From Haliclona indistincta (lineage: Eukaryota > Porifera > Demospongiae > Haplosclerida > Chalinidae): DNA of 64,000 bases. The stretch lies in the NCBI GenBank assembly GCA_964017065.1, contig OZ024783.1, forward strand, positions 7,356,391 through 7,420,390, given 5' to 3'. The notes under the pieces were generated by a model. That model was given only the letters and a program-made list of their open reading frames with translations, was not told where the DNA came from and did no database searches. This document shows positions 33,415-43,952 of this stretch, piece by piece (positions within the stretch are counted from its first letter, which is position 1; each line of letters begins with the position of its first letter). The translations under genes and the position numbers were made by a program.

Positions 33415-34310
33415 TCAGAGCCTGACATTGAGACTAAAGTGCAGTAAGTTGCATACTAATCTGGTAGACTTGATGGGTAAGAATGCTGTGAAAGCACTGA
33501 AATGAAGAAAATGCCATTTCAGAGAGATCTTGAGACAGAAGTGCAGTAAGTTGCATACTAATCTGGTAGACTTGATGGGTAAGAATGCTGTGACAGCAAT
33601 GAAATGAAGAAACGCCATTTCATGATGATCTTGACACTAAAGTGCAGTAAGTAGCATACTAATCTGGTGGACTTGATGGGTAAGAATGCTGTGAAAGCAC
33701 TGAAATGAAGAAAATGCCATTTCAGAGAGATCTTGAGACAGAAGTGCAGTAAGTTGCATACTAATCTGGTAGACTTGATGGGTAAGAATGCTGTGACAGC
33801 ACTGAAATGAAGAAAATGCCATTTCAGAGAGATCTTGAGACAGAAGTGCAGTAAGTTGCATACTAATCTGGTAGACTTGATGGGTAAGAATGCTGTGATA
33901 GCACTGAAATGAAGAAAATGTCATTTCAGAGTGATATTGAGACTGAAGTGCAGTAAGTTGCATACTAATCTGGTGGACGTGATGGGTAAGAATGCTGTGA
34001 AAGCACTGAAATGAAGAAAATGCCATTTCAGAGTGACATTGAGACTAAAGTGCAGTAATAAGCTTACTAATCTGGTGGACGTGATGGGAAACAATGCTGT
34101 GAAAGCACTGAAATGGAGAAAATGTCATTTCAGAGAGATCTTGAGACTAAAGTGCAGTAAGTTGCATACTAATCTGGTAGACTTGATGTGTAAGAATGCT
34201 GTGATAGCACTGAAATGAAGAAAATGCCATTTCATTTTGACATTGAGACTAAGTTGCAGTAATTAGCATAATAATCTGGTAGACTTGATGTGTAAGAAGC
34301 ACTGAAATGA
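33415..34310 (+). repeat. Tandem repeat, about nine units of ~102 bp
   Basis: Units start with GTGCAGTAAGTTGCATACTA at about 33439, 33541, 33642, 33743, 33846, 33949, 34049, 34153 and 34255. Three more units lie inverted at 34480-34790. Variation between units is only a few bases. The ORFs through it are artefacts. Confidence 0.85.
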
Positions 34311-35293
34311 AGAAAAGAGACTTTAGTGACATTACAGCATTACAACACTACAGATCTACTAAAATACTACACAATTTAGTACCACAATCAAAATGAGAGT
34401 GCATATTTGTATTCTCACACACTAGGTCCACTGAATTAGTATTCAACTTACTGCACTTTAGTCTCAGGACTATGAAATGGCATTTTCTTCATTTCAGTGC
34501 TTTCATAGCATTCTTACCCATCAAGTCCACCAGATTAGTATGCTACTTACTGCACTTTAGTGTCAAGATCATCATGAAATGGCGTTTCTTCATTTCATTG
34601 CTGTCACAGCATTCTTACCCATCAAGTCTACCAGATTAGTATGCCACTTACTGCACTTCTGTCTCAAGATCTCTCCAAAATGGCATTTTCTTCATTTCAG
34701 TGCTTTCACAGCATTCTTACCCATCAAGTCTACCAGATTAGTATGCTACTTACTGCACTTTAGTCTCAATGTCAGGCTCTGAAATGACATTTTCCCTTAA
34801 AAGTACTATTAAACTACTCTGTACAATCAAGCTACACTTGATCAGCACTTTTCTTTTTATCAGACTGTAAGGTCACTGGAAGAATTTGCAACTGTTTATT
34901 ATTATCAGGACTATTTTTAGTGGAGAGTACGATTCATTGTAACAAACCATTGTATTACAATTAGATCATGTGTGTTACGCACTTCTAGTGTGTTCATTGT
35001 TATAATAAAATGATATCATTGTAATTGTTGTGTGACTGGAACTAGTAACTACTTAGCTATATCTTCTTGTTACGACTTGCCAGACCATCACTTTTTCAGT
35101 TGCACCTGTGGACATAACACCATCAAATAAAGCAGCACGTCGTCACTCATTATGACAAACCTGATGTTCATTCTCCTAGAACAAAATAGGAGTTTAGTAA
35201 TAACACAAGTCCCCTTTCTGATTTCACAAAATTAATGGCCTGAGAGAGAAAGAGAGAGAAAGTGATTAATTTTGATAACGTTAAGATGCTTAA

Positions 35294-35933
35294 GGTGACG
35301 GGTAACAGTTGTGCCCACGCAAATCCCACCGCCCTCAATGCCCACGCAAATCATAGACTCTAACCGCGAACTGCCCCACATGCGTGGGCAATTCGCGGTT
35401 AGAGTAGCAGTTGTAAAACGGAGTGCCAAATTTTAGCCAGAATGTAAGCAAGTAATCGCTTTAACTAGGTTAATGCAGTTGTACAATCGTAGGCGGAGGG
35501 CAGCAGACTATAAACTTGGCTGAGAGTTTGCTTGTTTGTAAGTTATGGGTCGAAATGTCGTGAAAAGGCAGTAAAATGGCGAGCGTTTCAAGTCTATTTT
35601 GCGTTTTACTCAGACCCAGTCACCCAGACGTCCAAGTTAATAGTCTACTGCCCTCCGGAGGATGCTAACCCATCAGTAGACGATGGACTCTGTAGCGACA
35701 CTGTTACAGCGCGCGCGAAAAGTGGCACCCCGTTTTGCAGTTTACTATCTCTCCAATTGTGCCTGCTGTCGCCGAGTTGCGTAGTACCCAGCGTTGAATA
35801 TAGCTCAAGAGAGAAAGAACAGTGTTTAGCGTCTTCATTGATGGCCTTCACAGCGCTCTAGCGTGTTCATATTATGCACAGTGCATAAAAACATTTTTGT
35901 GAATATTAATTAGGCGAACTGTTACCCGTCACC
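35294..35933 (-). mobile_element. TTAA-flanked MITE in the right palindrome arm
   Basis: The mirror image of 31957-32596, with TTAA at 35290-35293 and 35934-35937. Confidence 0.8.
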
Positions 35934-36126
35934 TTAAAGCCTTAAATCATATGAACCAGAGACCCTATTAAGCCCATCATTATCGTTAGAAGATTATACA
36001 AACCTGTTATTATACAAGACTGTAGGCAGGAATTTACGGAGAGGGTTTTTTGTGGTGCAGAGCGCCGCTGACAATTTGTCTTATTAAAAATCATGATGGC
36101 TGTGTGAATTGATTTTTTTGCAATAA

Positions 36127-37726
36127 TTCTCGAGAACAGTCGCGTAGGACTACCTATAGATGTGCTATTTTCACTGCAATACTTTCGAAAAAAAAACAAG
36201 CTGCTTCAATTTTGGCTACCCTTTTGCTAAAAAGTGGACCTTCATAACCCCGTGAGCTACGTGTGTCGTTAAGAGGAAGACACTAGTGCGAATATTAATT
36301 TTTTCTACCCATTCCATTGCATTCATCCTCCATTATCATGCATCAGTAGCCTAATTTTAACCATTGTGCAACAGAGGCTAGCTAGCTATGTACGTGCAAG
36401 TGTGCTCGGTGGTACGTAGGTAAAGTGCTCGTACAAGACAACCTTCTTTTCAGTTTGTGATTACAGTGTGCTGTTCATGCAGGTAGCCTTGGATACGTTA
36501 ACAAGACAATCATGAAACAAATTCACTGTCAATTGAAGCAGCTGAATGCGTACTAGCTATAGAGAGCTATAGCTATAGCTAGCAGGGGCAGTCTATATCT
36601 CATTTACAAGTACAACCAACAACAGTGCTACTAATAATGCTCCTAATACAATCTGACCATCTCTACCTATTGATAGACTCACCAGTTCTACTCGGAGATC
36701 CGATGTGCAGGTGCTCAGGACCAGGTTTAATTCATGAACAAGCCACAGAGTCACACTGATTTAGCCGGTTCTAGCTGAGATTCCTCCTCGTTACACGCCT
36801 TTACATTGCACGCATAAGTTTAAAAGGCTGGTCCACCTTGCTCGTGGTAGAATACAATGCTAGACAGCAGTACTAACTCGTCTTCAGTGGATTTTAATCG
36901 CCTTTAGGTTCCTATAAACAGCCATCTTTACTGAAGTAGGCGTGTGCTGGTTGATCCCTAGCTAACGAGCATGTAATGAAAACCCTAGCCATCACCCGGT
37001 GATGCCAATACAGAAAACGGCAGGGTTTCCGAACCGGGTGGTTTGCAGCTTGTGCGATCAAGAGACGATCGCAGGGTTACTGAATTTTGGTGATTGTGAT
37101 GGACATGAGATGGCTCTACTCAGCCGACGTGTTTCTGTATCGCAATCTTGTTTTCCTTGAGCATAAATTGCACTGAAACAATATCATGAGTTGCCGAACA
37201 TAGATTGGTCGACCCCGGGGTCTTTGGAAAAGAAAATTACCCGGACGGCAAGACGAGAGCTTTTCAATTGTAGCTCGTTGTAATGCAGATGGATAAAGGT
37301 GTTTGCAGTACTGACTTGCAATCCCGCCCTATTCGTCTATCAGTCACTAGGACTGGTGGCCGATAATAGATTGCTTTTGCCGAACATCGATGTTTTCGGC
37401 TACCCACTTTCTTCGTCTCCACAGTAGACAAAGAAGCAGTTACGAGCTGCATATTTGCAATGCAGGCAGTGGAAGTGTGTGTCTATACGTAGGTCAAGTT
37501 TGATCTGTGTAGCGTATTTGCAAGTGTACGAACGAGTGGCCGATAATAGATGGTGGCCGAATATTGGTGGCTTACTCTAATACATTTATGACACAGTAGC
37601 ATAATACTTGCACATTTCAATACTGGACGCAATTTCAAGTGCAGTTATTACTAGCAGTGCTAGCAGTATGCAATGCAAAATCCTTATAGTTATTTCCCTG
37701 ATGCAGAGTGCTTTTTACTCCATAAC
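36127..37726. other. Intergenic, no gene recognised
   Basis: About 1.6 kb without a convincing ORF on either strand. GGCCGATAATAGAT occurs twice (about 37350 and 37540). Nothing else stands out. Confidence 0.3.
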
Positions 37727-38301
37727 TGTGGGTGTGCTAGGTGTGGTCGATTTAGAGGCTGCTTACTGTGCCGGCTTAGAGAATATAGCTACTTGTTATG
37801 TTGCATAACTCGGCACTTGCAAACAACTTGGTGGTTAGCAAAAGGGGTTAACACCGGTACCAGTCTGCACTATTTGTAAACAATACTCAAAATTAGATTT
37901 GATAGAGAAGTTCGATGTTGACTAAGTGAAATTATGCAAACAGAGACATAACAAATGCATCTGACCTGAAATTAAAGGGTACACTACAGTCCCAACAAGA
38001 GGTTAGTTCTTGTTACTACAATTCTATAGACTAAAGGGACAGGAGACTATGAGTCTGTATGGCACTGCTTGAGTGATGATGGCCCTATACTAGTAAACCA
38101 GTGACATGCAGAGATCAATAATATTGCACATGATATTACTGCAAAGTTCCCATCAAGATCTTCGACATATCCACACTTGCACAAGTGTGTTGTATCCACA
38201 CTTGCACTAGTGTGATCAAATCCCTTGTTTATCTTATCAGTCATCATTGTGTGGGCAGGATGTGGTTAGAAAAATGTGGTAGCCTGTGCAATGCACATGC
38301 A

Positions 38302-38308
38302 TATAAAG
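38302..38308 (+). promoter_or_regulatory. TATA box of receptor 8
   Basis: TATAAAG lies 43 nt before ATG 38351. The duplicate gene has TATATAG at the equivalent place (42708). Confidence 0.4.
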
Positions 38309-38350
38309 CTCAACAGTAATGGTACTGTAGTACTCATAAGAGTAGTCATA

Positions 38351-39284
38351 ATGAAGATGCTTCTAAAACTGGTTGCTTGTATAGCACTGCTTGTAAGCAA
38401 CACTGCTGCTCAGAGTGGAAATGAAAGTGAGTTAAGCTTGTGTGTATGTATAAACATAGGTCTCATTGCAAATGTTTCTAGCTTGCTCAACACAGTATAC
38501 AGCTCAGCCTCCTACTGCACTGAATTGTGATCCCTTCGGAGGCATTATTGGTCTATCGTGTCGTATTCATCAAGACAATGGTTTTGGCAATGTGACCTGG
38601 TACTGGTCTCGCTGTGATCAAGATGCTGGTGTCAATGGCTCAGCTATATTGCTTGAAGACAGAAGTGACATTTACGGAGTAGAGCAGTATTTCTTTTCTG
38701 GTAACGTCACCTTATCAAATTTGATATTTTTAGTCACAAATGCTACTTTGGGCTACTACTGGTGTGAGGTCAATAGTTCATCCTCTAGACCTTCTGTTAT
38801 AACTCCTGTGCTACAACCAACCAATACATCACTACCAGAATGTACTATCTTATCAGTCAGTCTCAATTACCATAACATAGGTTCAGAGTGCGCTGCTATG
38901 GGCTCGCCCATTGTCTTCCCTCATGTACCACTACCATCATTTTGCCCTAGCACAGCAAATGGTACCACAGACCTGAACCCTCCGACTCCAACTCAGAACA
39001 CAACTCAGGATACTCCAACTTCAACTCAAGATGTTCCTAGTGAAGCAATGTTATTGGCACTAACAGCTACGTCAACATTGCTAGCAGTGTTTGGTGCTTT
39101 CATCATTGTACTGGTGCTGGTGATAGTGATACTAAGTGTTTGCCTGTGCAAAAAAAGCGTACAATCCAAAAGGTTTGTGATATGTGTGCAATAAATTGTG
39201 TACGTAGCATTCAATTAATTTTATTGCAGACAGTATTCACTTGAGATGCACGACACAGAAGAACTAACAAAGGCCAAACACTAA
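38351..39284 (+). CDS. Ig-like receptor 8, mucin-like stalk, no tyrosine-motif array
   Basis: 273 aa in three exons: 38351-38426, 38482-39172, 39230-39284. The signal peptide is MKMLLKLVACIALLVSNTAAQ. The Ig-like domain has LNCDPFGGIIGLSC, NVTWYWSRC and LGYYWCEVN. A Thr/Pro/Asn-rich stalk follows (NPPTPTQNTTQDTPTSTQ), probably O-glycosylated. The TM is FGAFIIVLVLVIVILSVCLC. The Ig, stalk and TM are fused in one exon, unlike in receptors 3-7. The 18-residue tail (QYSLEMHDTEELTKAKH) has a single Tyr and none of the YxxV array, and the TM has no charged residue. It could pair with a signalling partner or act as a decoy; this is inferred. Its duplicate is at 42748-43717. Confidence 0.85.
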
Positions 39285-39839
39285 ACTATATACTTGTGTT
39301 ATGTTAGCTTGTCAACGGTATAAATAATTTATTATTATACCGTGCTAATAAAATTAATTATTGTTATGGTTTTAATTTGTAGTCAATCTTCATTTTTCTG
39401 CATGTAGATATAATTATTATCGATAATAAATTCATGTCATAACCATGGTTCTACAAACCAACAGCCGCAAGGAAAAATAGCTGAACTCAGTAAATATTTT
39501 CAGGAAACGGAATGTATAAGTAAAAAGGAATTCTTGTTCTATGTATATAAGTGTATTATAAGACACTGGGCTCTTATAATACAGTATACTTATGAAACTT
39601 GACATGATTGAAGTCTATCGATAGACAAGCAAACTGCACTCTGCAAGTCCGTCTGTATAAATACCCAAGGCTAGAAAATAAAGCTACATTCTAAAGTCAT
39701 TAATTCTAGTATCCCACCACCTTAAGAATAATTCATTTTGCGTGAGGTTTCTACAGGAGAATGCTGCTACTCACAGCACAAACCTTAGACTCAAATTTAG
39801 TTTTTACAGGTCTAGTTTGTTATCAATATAGTTCTTGCT

Positions 39840-41050
39840 ATATTAGGAAGGCACGGTAGTGCCTCCCTATGTAGGGATGAACGAGAAAACAAAATGGCGG
39901 CTACATACAATGTATTAGCGTTCAAACGCTGATGTTTCGCCTGGTGATGAATTTTAGACGTTCAAAGACACTTAGATCTGCTTTCTGGCGGTGCCCCATC
40001 TTACAGCAGCAAGGAGATTGCTCTAAATGGTCAATAAAGTGATGAACCTGGAAATGGTGAAAATCGTGTTTCGTCATCTTCGTTTTCTTCTTCTTCTTTC
40101 TTCAACTCGCCTAGCGCCTTTACGCGAGCAGTGCCGAGACCAAAACACCCACGAACAGTCGTGAAATTCTTCTGGCCGGTGCCTTTTGAACTTAGTTTTT
40201 AGCGAAACGTGGATATGAATTTGACGAGTTCACGATCACGAACAGTTGTCAGCTAAGTGTCAGACGCCATTATTGTGATTACGCAATACGCACGTGACCA
40301 ACCACACGAATTCTAGAAGTAGAGCATCGCCATATGGAGAGCGCATATTGGCGTCTGGAGTCTTCGAAGAACAACTCACCGAGTATGTTCGTGTAGTATC
40401 ACCGTTCTACTGCTCGCCAGATAGGATCACACAGCCGCACAGAATTTTGTAAACTAGAGTGGGCGGGGCTCGAATGCTTTGCAGAATGCATTAGCTAGTT
40501 TCAGTTTTAGGAATAATAAATTTTGAGCTACAAGTTAAAAAGGTCACATAAAGAAATTATCAACAACAGCAAGCCAAACTAATGGTGTAAGCAAAGAAAT
40601 ACATGATCTTGCCGAATTCAAACTGCACCAAAATTTTGAAACTTTAAAAAGGACACAAACAAGAAAATAAAAAGATTTGTAACGAAATCAAAAGGATGTA
40701 GGGATGGTGAAATTTGCTACTGGTCCACAATGTAAACCAACAAGGAACTACCATTGAATGGTAACACGATTGACTTGCTAACATACCATAGATCCTTACA
40801 TCAGTGGCTGTACATAAGATCAATATATTTGTCACAGTCAAGTTGAATTCAATTCAATGCACTTCGGTGTCAGTCAACTGCAACTAGCTGAATTAGTTAT
40901 AGTCTGCCACAGCAGCCACTGATGTAGGGATCTATGGTCTGTTAGCAAGTCAATCGTGTTACCATTCCATGGTAGTTCCTTGTTGGTTTACATTGTGGAC
41001 CAGTAGCAAATTTCACCATCCCTACATCCCTTTGATTTCCTTAGAAATAG
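39840..41050 (+). mobile_element. Modular element, family B-A, copy 3
   Basis: Full plan as at 3892: imperfect terminal hairpin (GGAAGGCAC/GTGCCTCCC), ATGTAGGGATGAACGAG, AAAATGGCGGCTAC, the shared body to GCATATTGGCGTCTGGAG, the spacer and the A palindrome (about 40660-41050). It is highly similar to copy 1 over its whole length. Confidence 0.8.
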
Positions 41051-41352
41051 TTCTTTTGCTCATGCGACTTTGTTAATAAGAATAGTTCGAGTGGGATATA
41101 TGATGTAAGTGACAGCTCAAGCTGAAAAATCAAAAGCAATCAAATCCAATAAAAAGCAAATTCACATGGCTATAATTACTCATTTCAATGAGAATTTGGG
41201 AAAAGCAGACCAAAGTAGAAGTTTTAGTGATAATATCAGAACAAACTCAAGTTTATTGTATGTGAAAATCACATTTGATGCACTGAAGAATACAAAACAG
41301 CCAACATACACATAATTTGCAGTGTGATTTTTTACTAATGTGTTACTATAAT
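41051..41352. other. Unassigned sequence before orphan exons
   Basis: AT-rich; the open frames here show no recognisable domain. Confidence 0.25.
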
Positions 41353-41649
41353 GATACTCCAAGTTTTATAGCACTCATAATGCTAGCAGGATGTAGTGCA
41401 GTCTTGATAGTGGTACTCAGTGTTTGCTTATGTTGTAAAAGTTGGCAAGGTTTGTTCCAGAGCCCTATGCAATACTGAAAAATAATTTTTATATTCAGAG
41501 CTAAGAAGGCGACACTTGGTGTGCCTAATTCATCTACTAATCAACTAGAGGTGATGCAGAATGAGGCATATGTTAAAATTGGTGCTTACAAAGAAGAAGC
41601 GACATATGAAATAGTCGGCTCACTACCAAAAGACACACATGCACTCTAG
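41353..41649 (+). pseudogene. Orphan TM and tail exons of an Ig-like receptor
   Basis: About 41353-41454 encodes a family TM segment (SAVLIVVLSVCLCCKSWQ), followed by a donor-like AG|GTTTGT. 41499-41649 is a tail exon with NEAYVKI and EATYEIV and an intact stop. The expected phase-2 join is off by one nt, and no signal or Ig exon precedes it. It is the 3' remnant of a receptor gene, possibly separated from its 5' half by the element at 39840-41050. Confidence 0.65.
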
Positions 41650-41757
41650 CTATGATAATTATTATCAAAATCATTATTTTTAATGATCAATGATAACTGA
41701 CCTGTAAAGTTAGCTACAATAATACAGAGAAAATGCAGAGATAACATTATTAAAACC

Positions 41758-41826
41758 ATTGTAGCCACCATCTTCTATTCAATTCATCCCTACATAGGGA
41801 TACAACTACCGTGTGTCCCTAGTACC
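41758..41826 (-). mobile_element. Family-B terminal fragment, inverted
   Basis: TGTAGCCACCATCTTC, CATCCCTACATAGGGA and the broken hairpin ACTACCGTGTGTCCCTA correspond to the reverse complement of the family-B 5' end. Confidence 0.55.
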
Positions 41827-42170
41827 ACACTGGGCTTAAGCTTACTACTGGTGCAAAGTCGGTAGTACCAATAAATTCCTTCAAGACCTTTTACTATACT
41901 TCCTGTGCTGAAACCAACAATGCATCCCTACCTGGTTGTAACACAGCTCTCCTTTCTATCCATACCTATAAGTCTGAGCTGCTAAGTCTGGTCCAGAGTG
42001 AGTTGCTGAAGGCTCTACCCTCGTGTACCACTACCATCATTTTGCCCCTCAGTAAGAAACAAAAAAAATTCCACTTAAAATTTCTTGTTCTATAGGCAAC
42101 TACAACAAAGGAACCAGCATTTGGTGACACCATACTAATTTGGTGCTGCAATGTCCAGTGCAGTACCACT
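41827..42170 (+). pseudogene. Decayed Ig-exon fragment of a receptor
   Basis: CTTACTACTGGTGCAAAGTC (YYWCKV) and the following ACTTCCTGTGCTGAAACC, TACCACTACCATCATTTTGC and CAGTAAGAAAC correspond to the end of the family's Ig exon and its donor, with frameshifts and stops. The N-terminal part of the domain is missing. Confidence 0.65.
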
Positions 42171-42188
42171 AACAGTACTATCAGTACC

Positions 42189-43952
42189 TTAGGTGTGCTA
42201 TGTGTGGTCGATTTAGAGGCTGCTTACTGTGCCGGCTTAGAGAATGAAAATTATAGCTACTTGTTATGTTGCATAACTCGGCACTTGCAAACAACTTGGT
42301 GGTTGGCACAGGGGTTAATACCAGTCTGCACTATTTGTAAATAACAATAGAGAAGTTCAATCTTGACTAAGTGAAATTATGCAAACAGAGACATAACAAA
42401 TGCATCTGACCTGATAGGGTACACTACAGTCCCAACAAGAGGTTAGTTTTTACTACAATTCCTGACTAGGTACAGGAGACTATGAGTCTGTATGGCGCTG
42501 CTTGAGTGATGATGGCCCTATACTGGTAAACCAATGACAGAGATCAACAGTATAATTATTATCACAAAGTTCCCATCAAGATCATCGACGTATCCACACT
42601 TGCACTAGTGTGTTGTAGAGGTAAGGTCCCTTTTTTATCTCATCAATCGTCATTGTGTGGGCAGGATGTGGTTAGAACAATGTGGAAGCCTGTGCAATGT
42701 ACATGCATATATAGCTCAACAGTAACGGTACTGTAGTAGTACTCATAATGAATATGCTTCTGAAACTGATTGCTTGTATAGCACTGCTTGTTAGCAACAC
42801 TGCTGCTCAGAGTAGAAATGGAAATGAAAGTGAGTTAAATTTGTGTGTACGTATAGACACAAGTCTCATTGCAAATGTTTCTAGCTTGCGCAACACTGTA
42901 TATAGCTCAGCCTCCTACTGCACTTAATTGTGATCCTTTGGGAGGCATTATCGGTCTACACTGTTTTATTCATCAAGCCGACAATGGTTTTGGCAATGTG
43001 ATCTGGTACTGGTCTCGCTGTGATCAAGATGCTGGTGTGAACGGCACAGCTATACTGTATGAAGACAGAAGTGACGTTCACGGAATTGAGCAGTATTTCT
43101 CTTCTGATAACATCACTCAATCTACATTGATATTTATAGTCACAAATACTACCCTGGGCTACTACTGGTGTGAGGTCAATAGTTCATCCTCTAGACCTTC
43201 TGTTATAACTCCCGTGCTACAACCAACCAATACATCACTACCAAAATGTACTTTCAGATCAGTCCTTTTAAACCATAACTTTGGTTTAGAGTGTGCTGCT
43301 GTGGGCTCGCCCATTGTATTCCCTCATGTACCACTACCATCTTTTTGCCCTCGCACAGCAAATGGTACCACAGACCTGAACCCTCCGACTCCAAGTCAGG
43401 ATACTTCAACTCCAACTCAGAACACTCCAATTCCAACTCCTACTCAAACTTCAACTCCAGATATTCCTAGTGAAACAATGTCATTGGCACTAACAGCTAC
43501 GACAACATTGCTAGCAGTGTTTGGTGCTTTCATCATTGTACTGGTGCTGGTGATAGTGATACTAAGTGTTTGCCTGTGCTACAAAAGCGTACAATCCAAA
43601 AGGTATGCGATATGTGTGCAATAAAGTGTATTCCATTAATTATTTTATTGCAGAGAGTCTTCACTTGAGATGCATGACACAGAAGAACTAACAAAGGCAC
43701 AACACTATAAACTATAATACTTAATTGTTGTGTACATGTTAGTTGGTCAGTTAGCGGTAGAAACAATCTATTATTATTTTGTGCTAAAATTAATTGTTAT
43801 GTTTTAATTTTTAGTCAATCTTCATCCATAGATGATCATTTTTCTGCATGTAGATATAATTATTATCGATAATAAATTAATTTATGTCATAACCATGGTT
43901 CTACAAACCAACAGCCGCAAAGGGAGAAGGAAAAATAGCTGAACTTAGTGAA
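42189..43952 (+). repeat. Segmental duplication, unit 2 (receptor 9 and flanks)
   Basis: The counterpart of 37727-39540. Its 3' flank is interrupted at about 43952 by the D-E element and resumes at about 46015 (TTTTCAGGAAA...AAGTAAAAGGAATTCTTGTT). Confidence 0.8.
42748..43717 (+). CDS. Ig-like receptor 9, mucin-like stalk, duplicate of receptor 8
   Basis: 287 aa in three exons: 42748-42829, 42885-43602, 43654-43717. The signal peptide is MNMLLKLIACIALLVSNTAAQ. The Ig-like domain has LNCDPLGGIIGLHC, NVIWYWSRC (the family N-glycosylation sequon NVT is lost) and LGYYWCEVN. The stalk is longer than in receptor 8 and built from short Thr/Pro repeats (SQDTSTPTQNTPIPTPTQTS). The TM FIIVLVLVIVILSVCLCYKS and the tail ESSLEMHDTEELTKAQHYKL follow; Tyr is present only near the C-terminus and there is no YxxV array. 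Differences from receptor 8 are scattered through the Ig domain, while the TM is nearly unchanged. Confidence 0.85.

Larger units (their letters stand above)
31764..36126. mobile_element. 4.36-kb palindrome (giant inverted repeat)
   Basis: The left arm from TTATTGCAAAAAAATCAATT (31764) is repeated inverted up to 36126. The arms reach about 33690 on the left and begin again at about 34490. Each arm contains a TTAA-flanked MITE (31957-32596; 35294-35933), CT-rich TCTCTCTCTTTCTCTCTC, and units of a ~102-bp tandem repeat near the centre. The left arm alone has a ~305-bp insertion at about 32938-33243. No transposase was found, so this may be a foldback element or a cruciform-type inverted duplication. 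Confidence 0.8.
37727..39540 (+). repeat. Segmental duplication, unit 1 (receptor 8 and flanks)
   Basis: From GGTGTGGTCGATTTAGAGGC through the promoter, the gene at 38351-39284 and the 3' flank (CAACAGCCGCAAGG...TTTTCAGGAAA), this unit is repeated at about 42189-43952 and continues at 46015-46110. The two units differ by small indels and substitutions. Confidence 0.8.

Noticed and set aside
33415..34782. CRISPR-like or protein-coding repeat (frames such as FLPIKSTRLVCNLLHF)
   Set aside because: Units of ~102 bp are directly adjacent without unique spacers and lie in an animal-like genome. The ORFs exist on both arms only because stops happen to be absent.
36900..37570. Possible gene on the - strand (37264-37452)
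   Set aside because: A short frame without domain, splice context or codon pattern distinguishing it from noise.
41353..41649. These exons as the missing 3' end of receptor 7
   Set aside because: Receptor 8 lies complete between them and the splice phase does not fit, so the link would need a rearrangement I cannot show.
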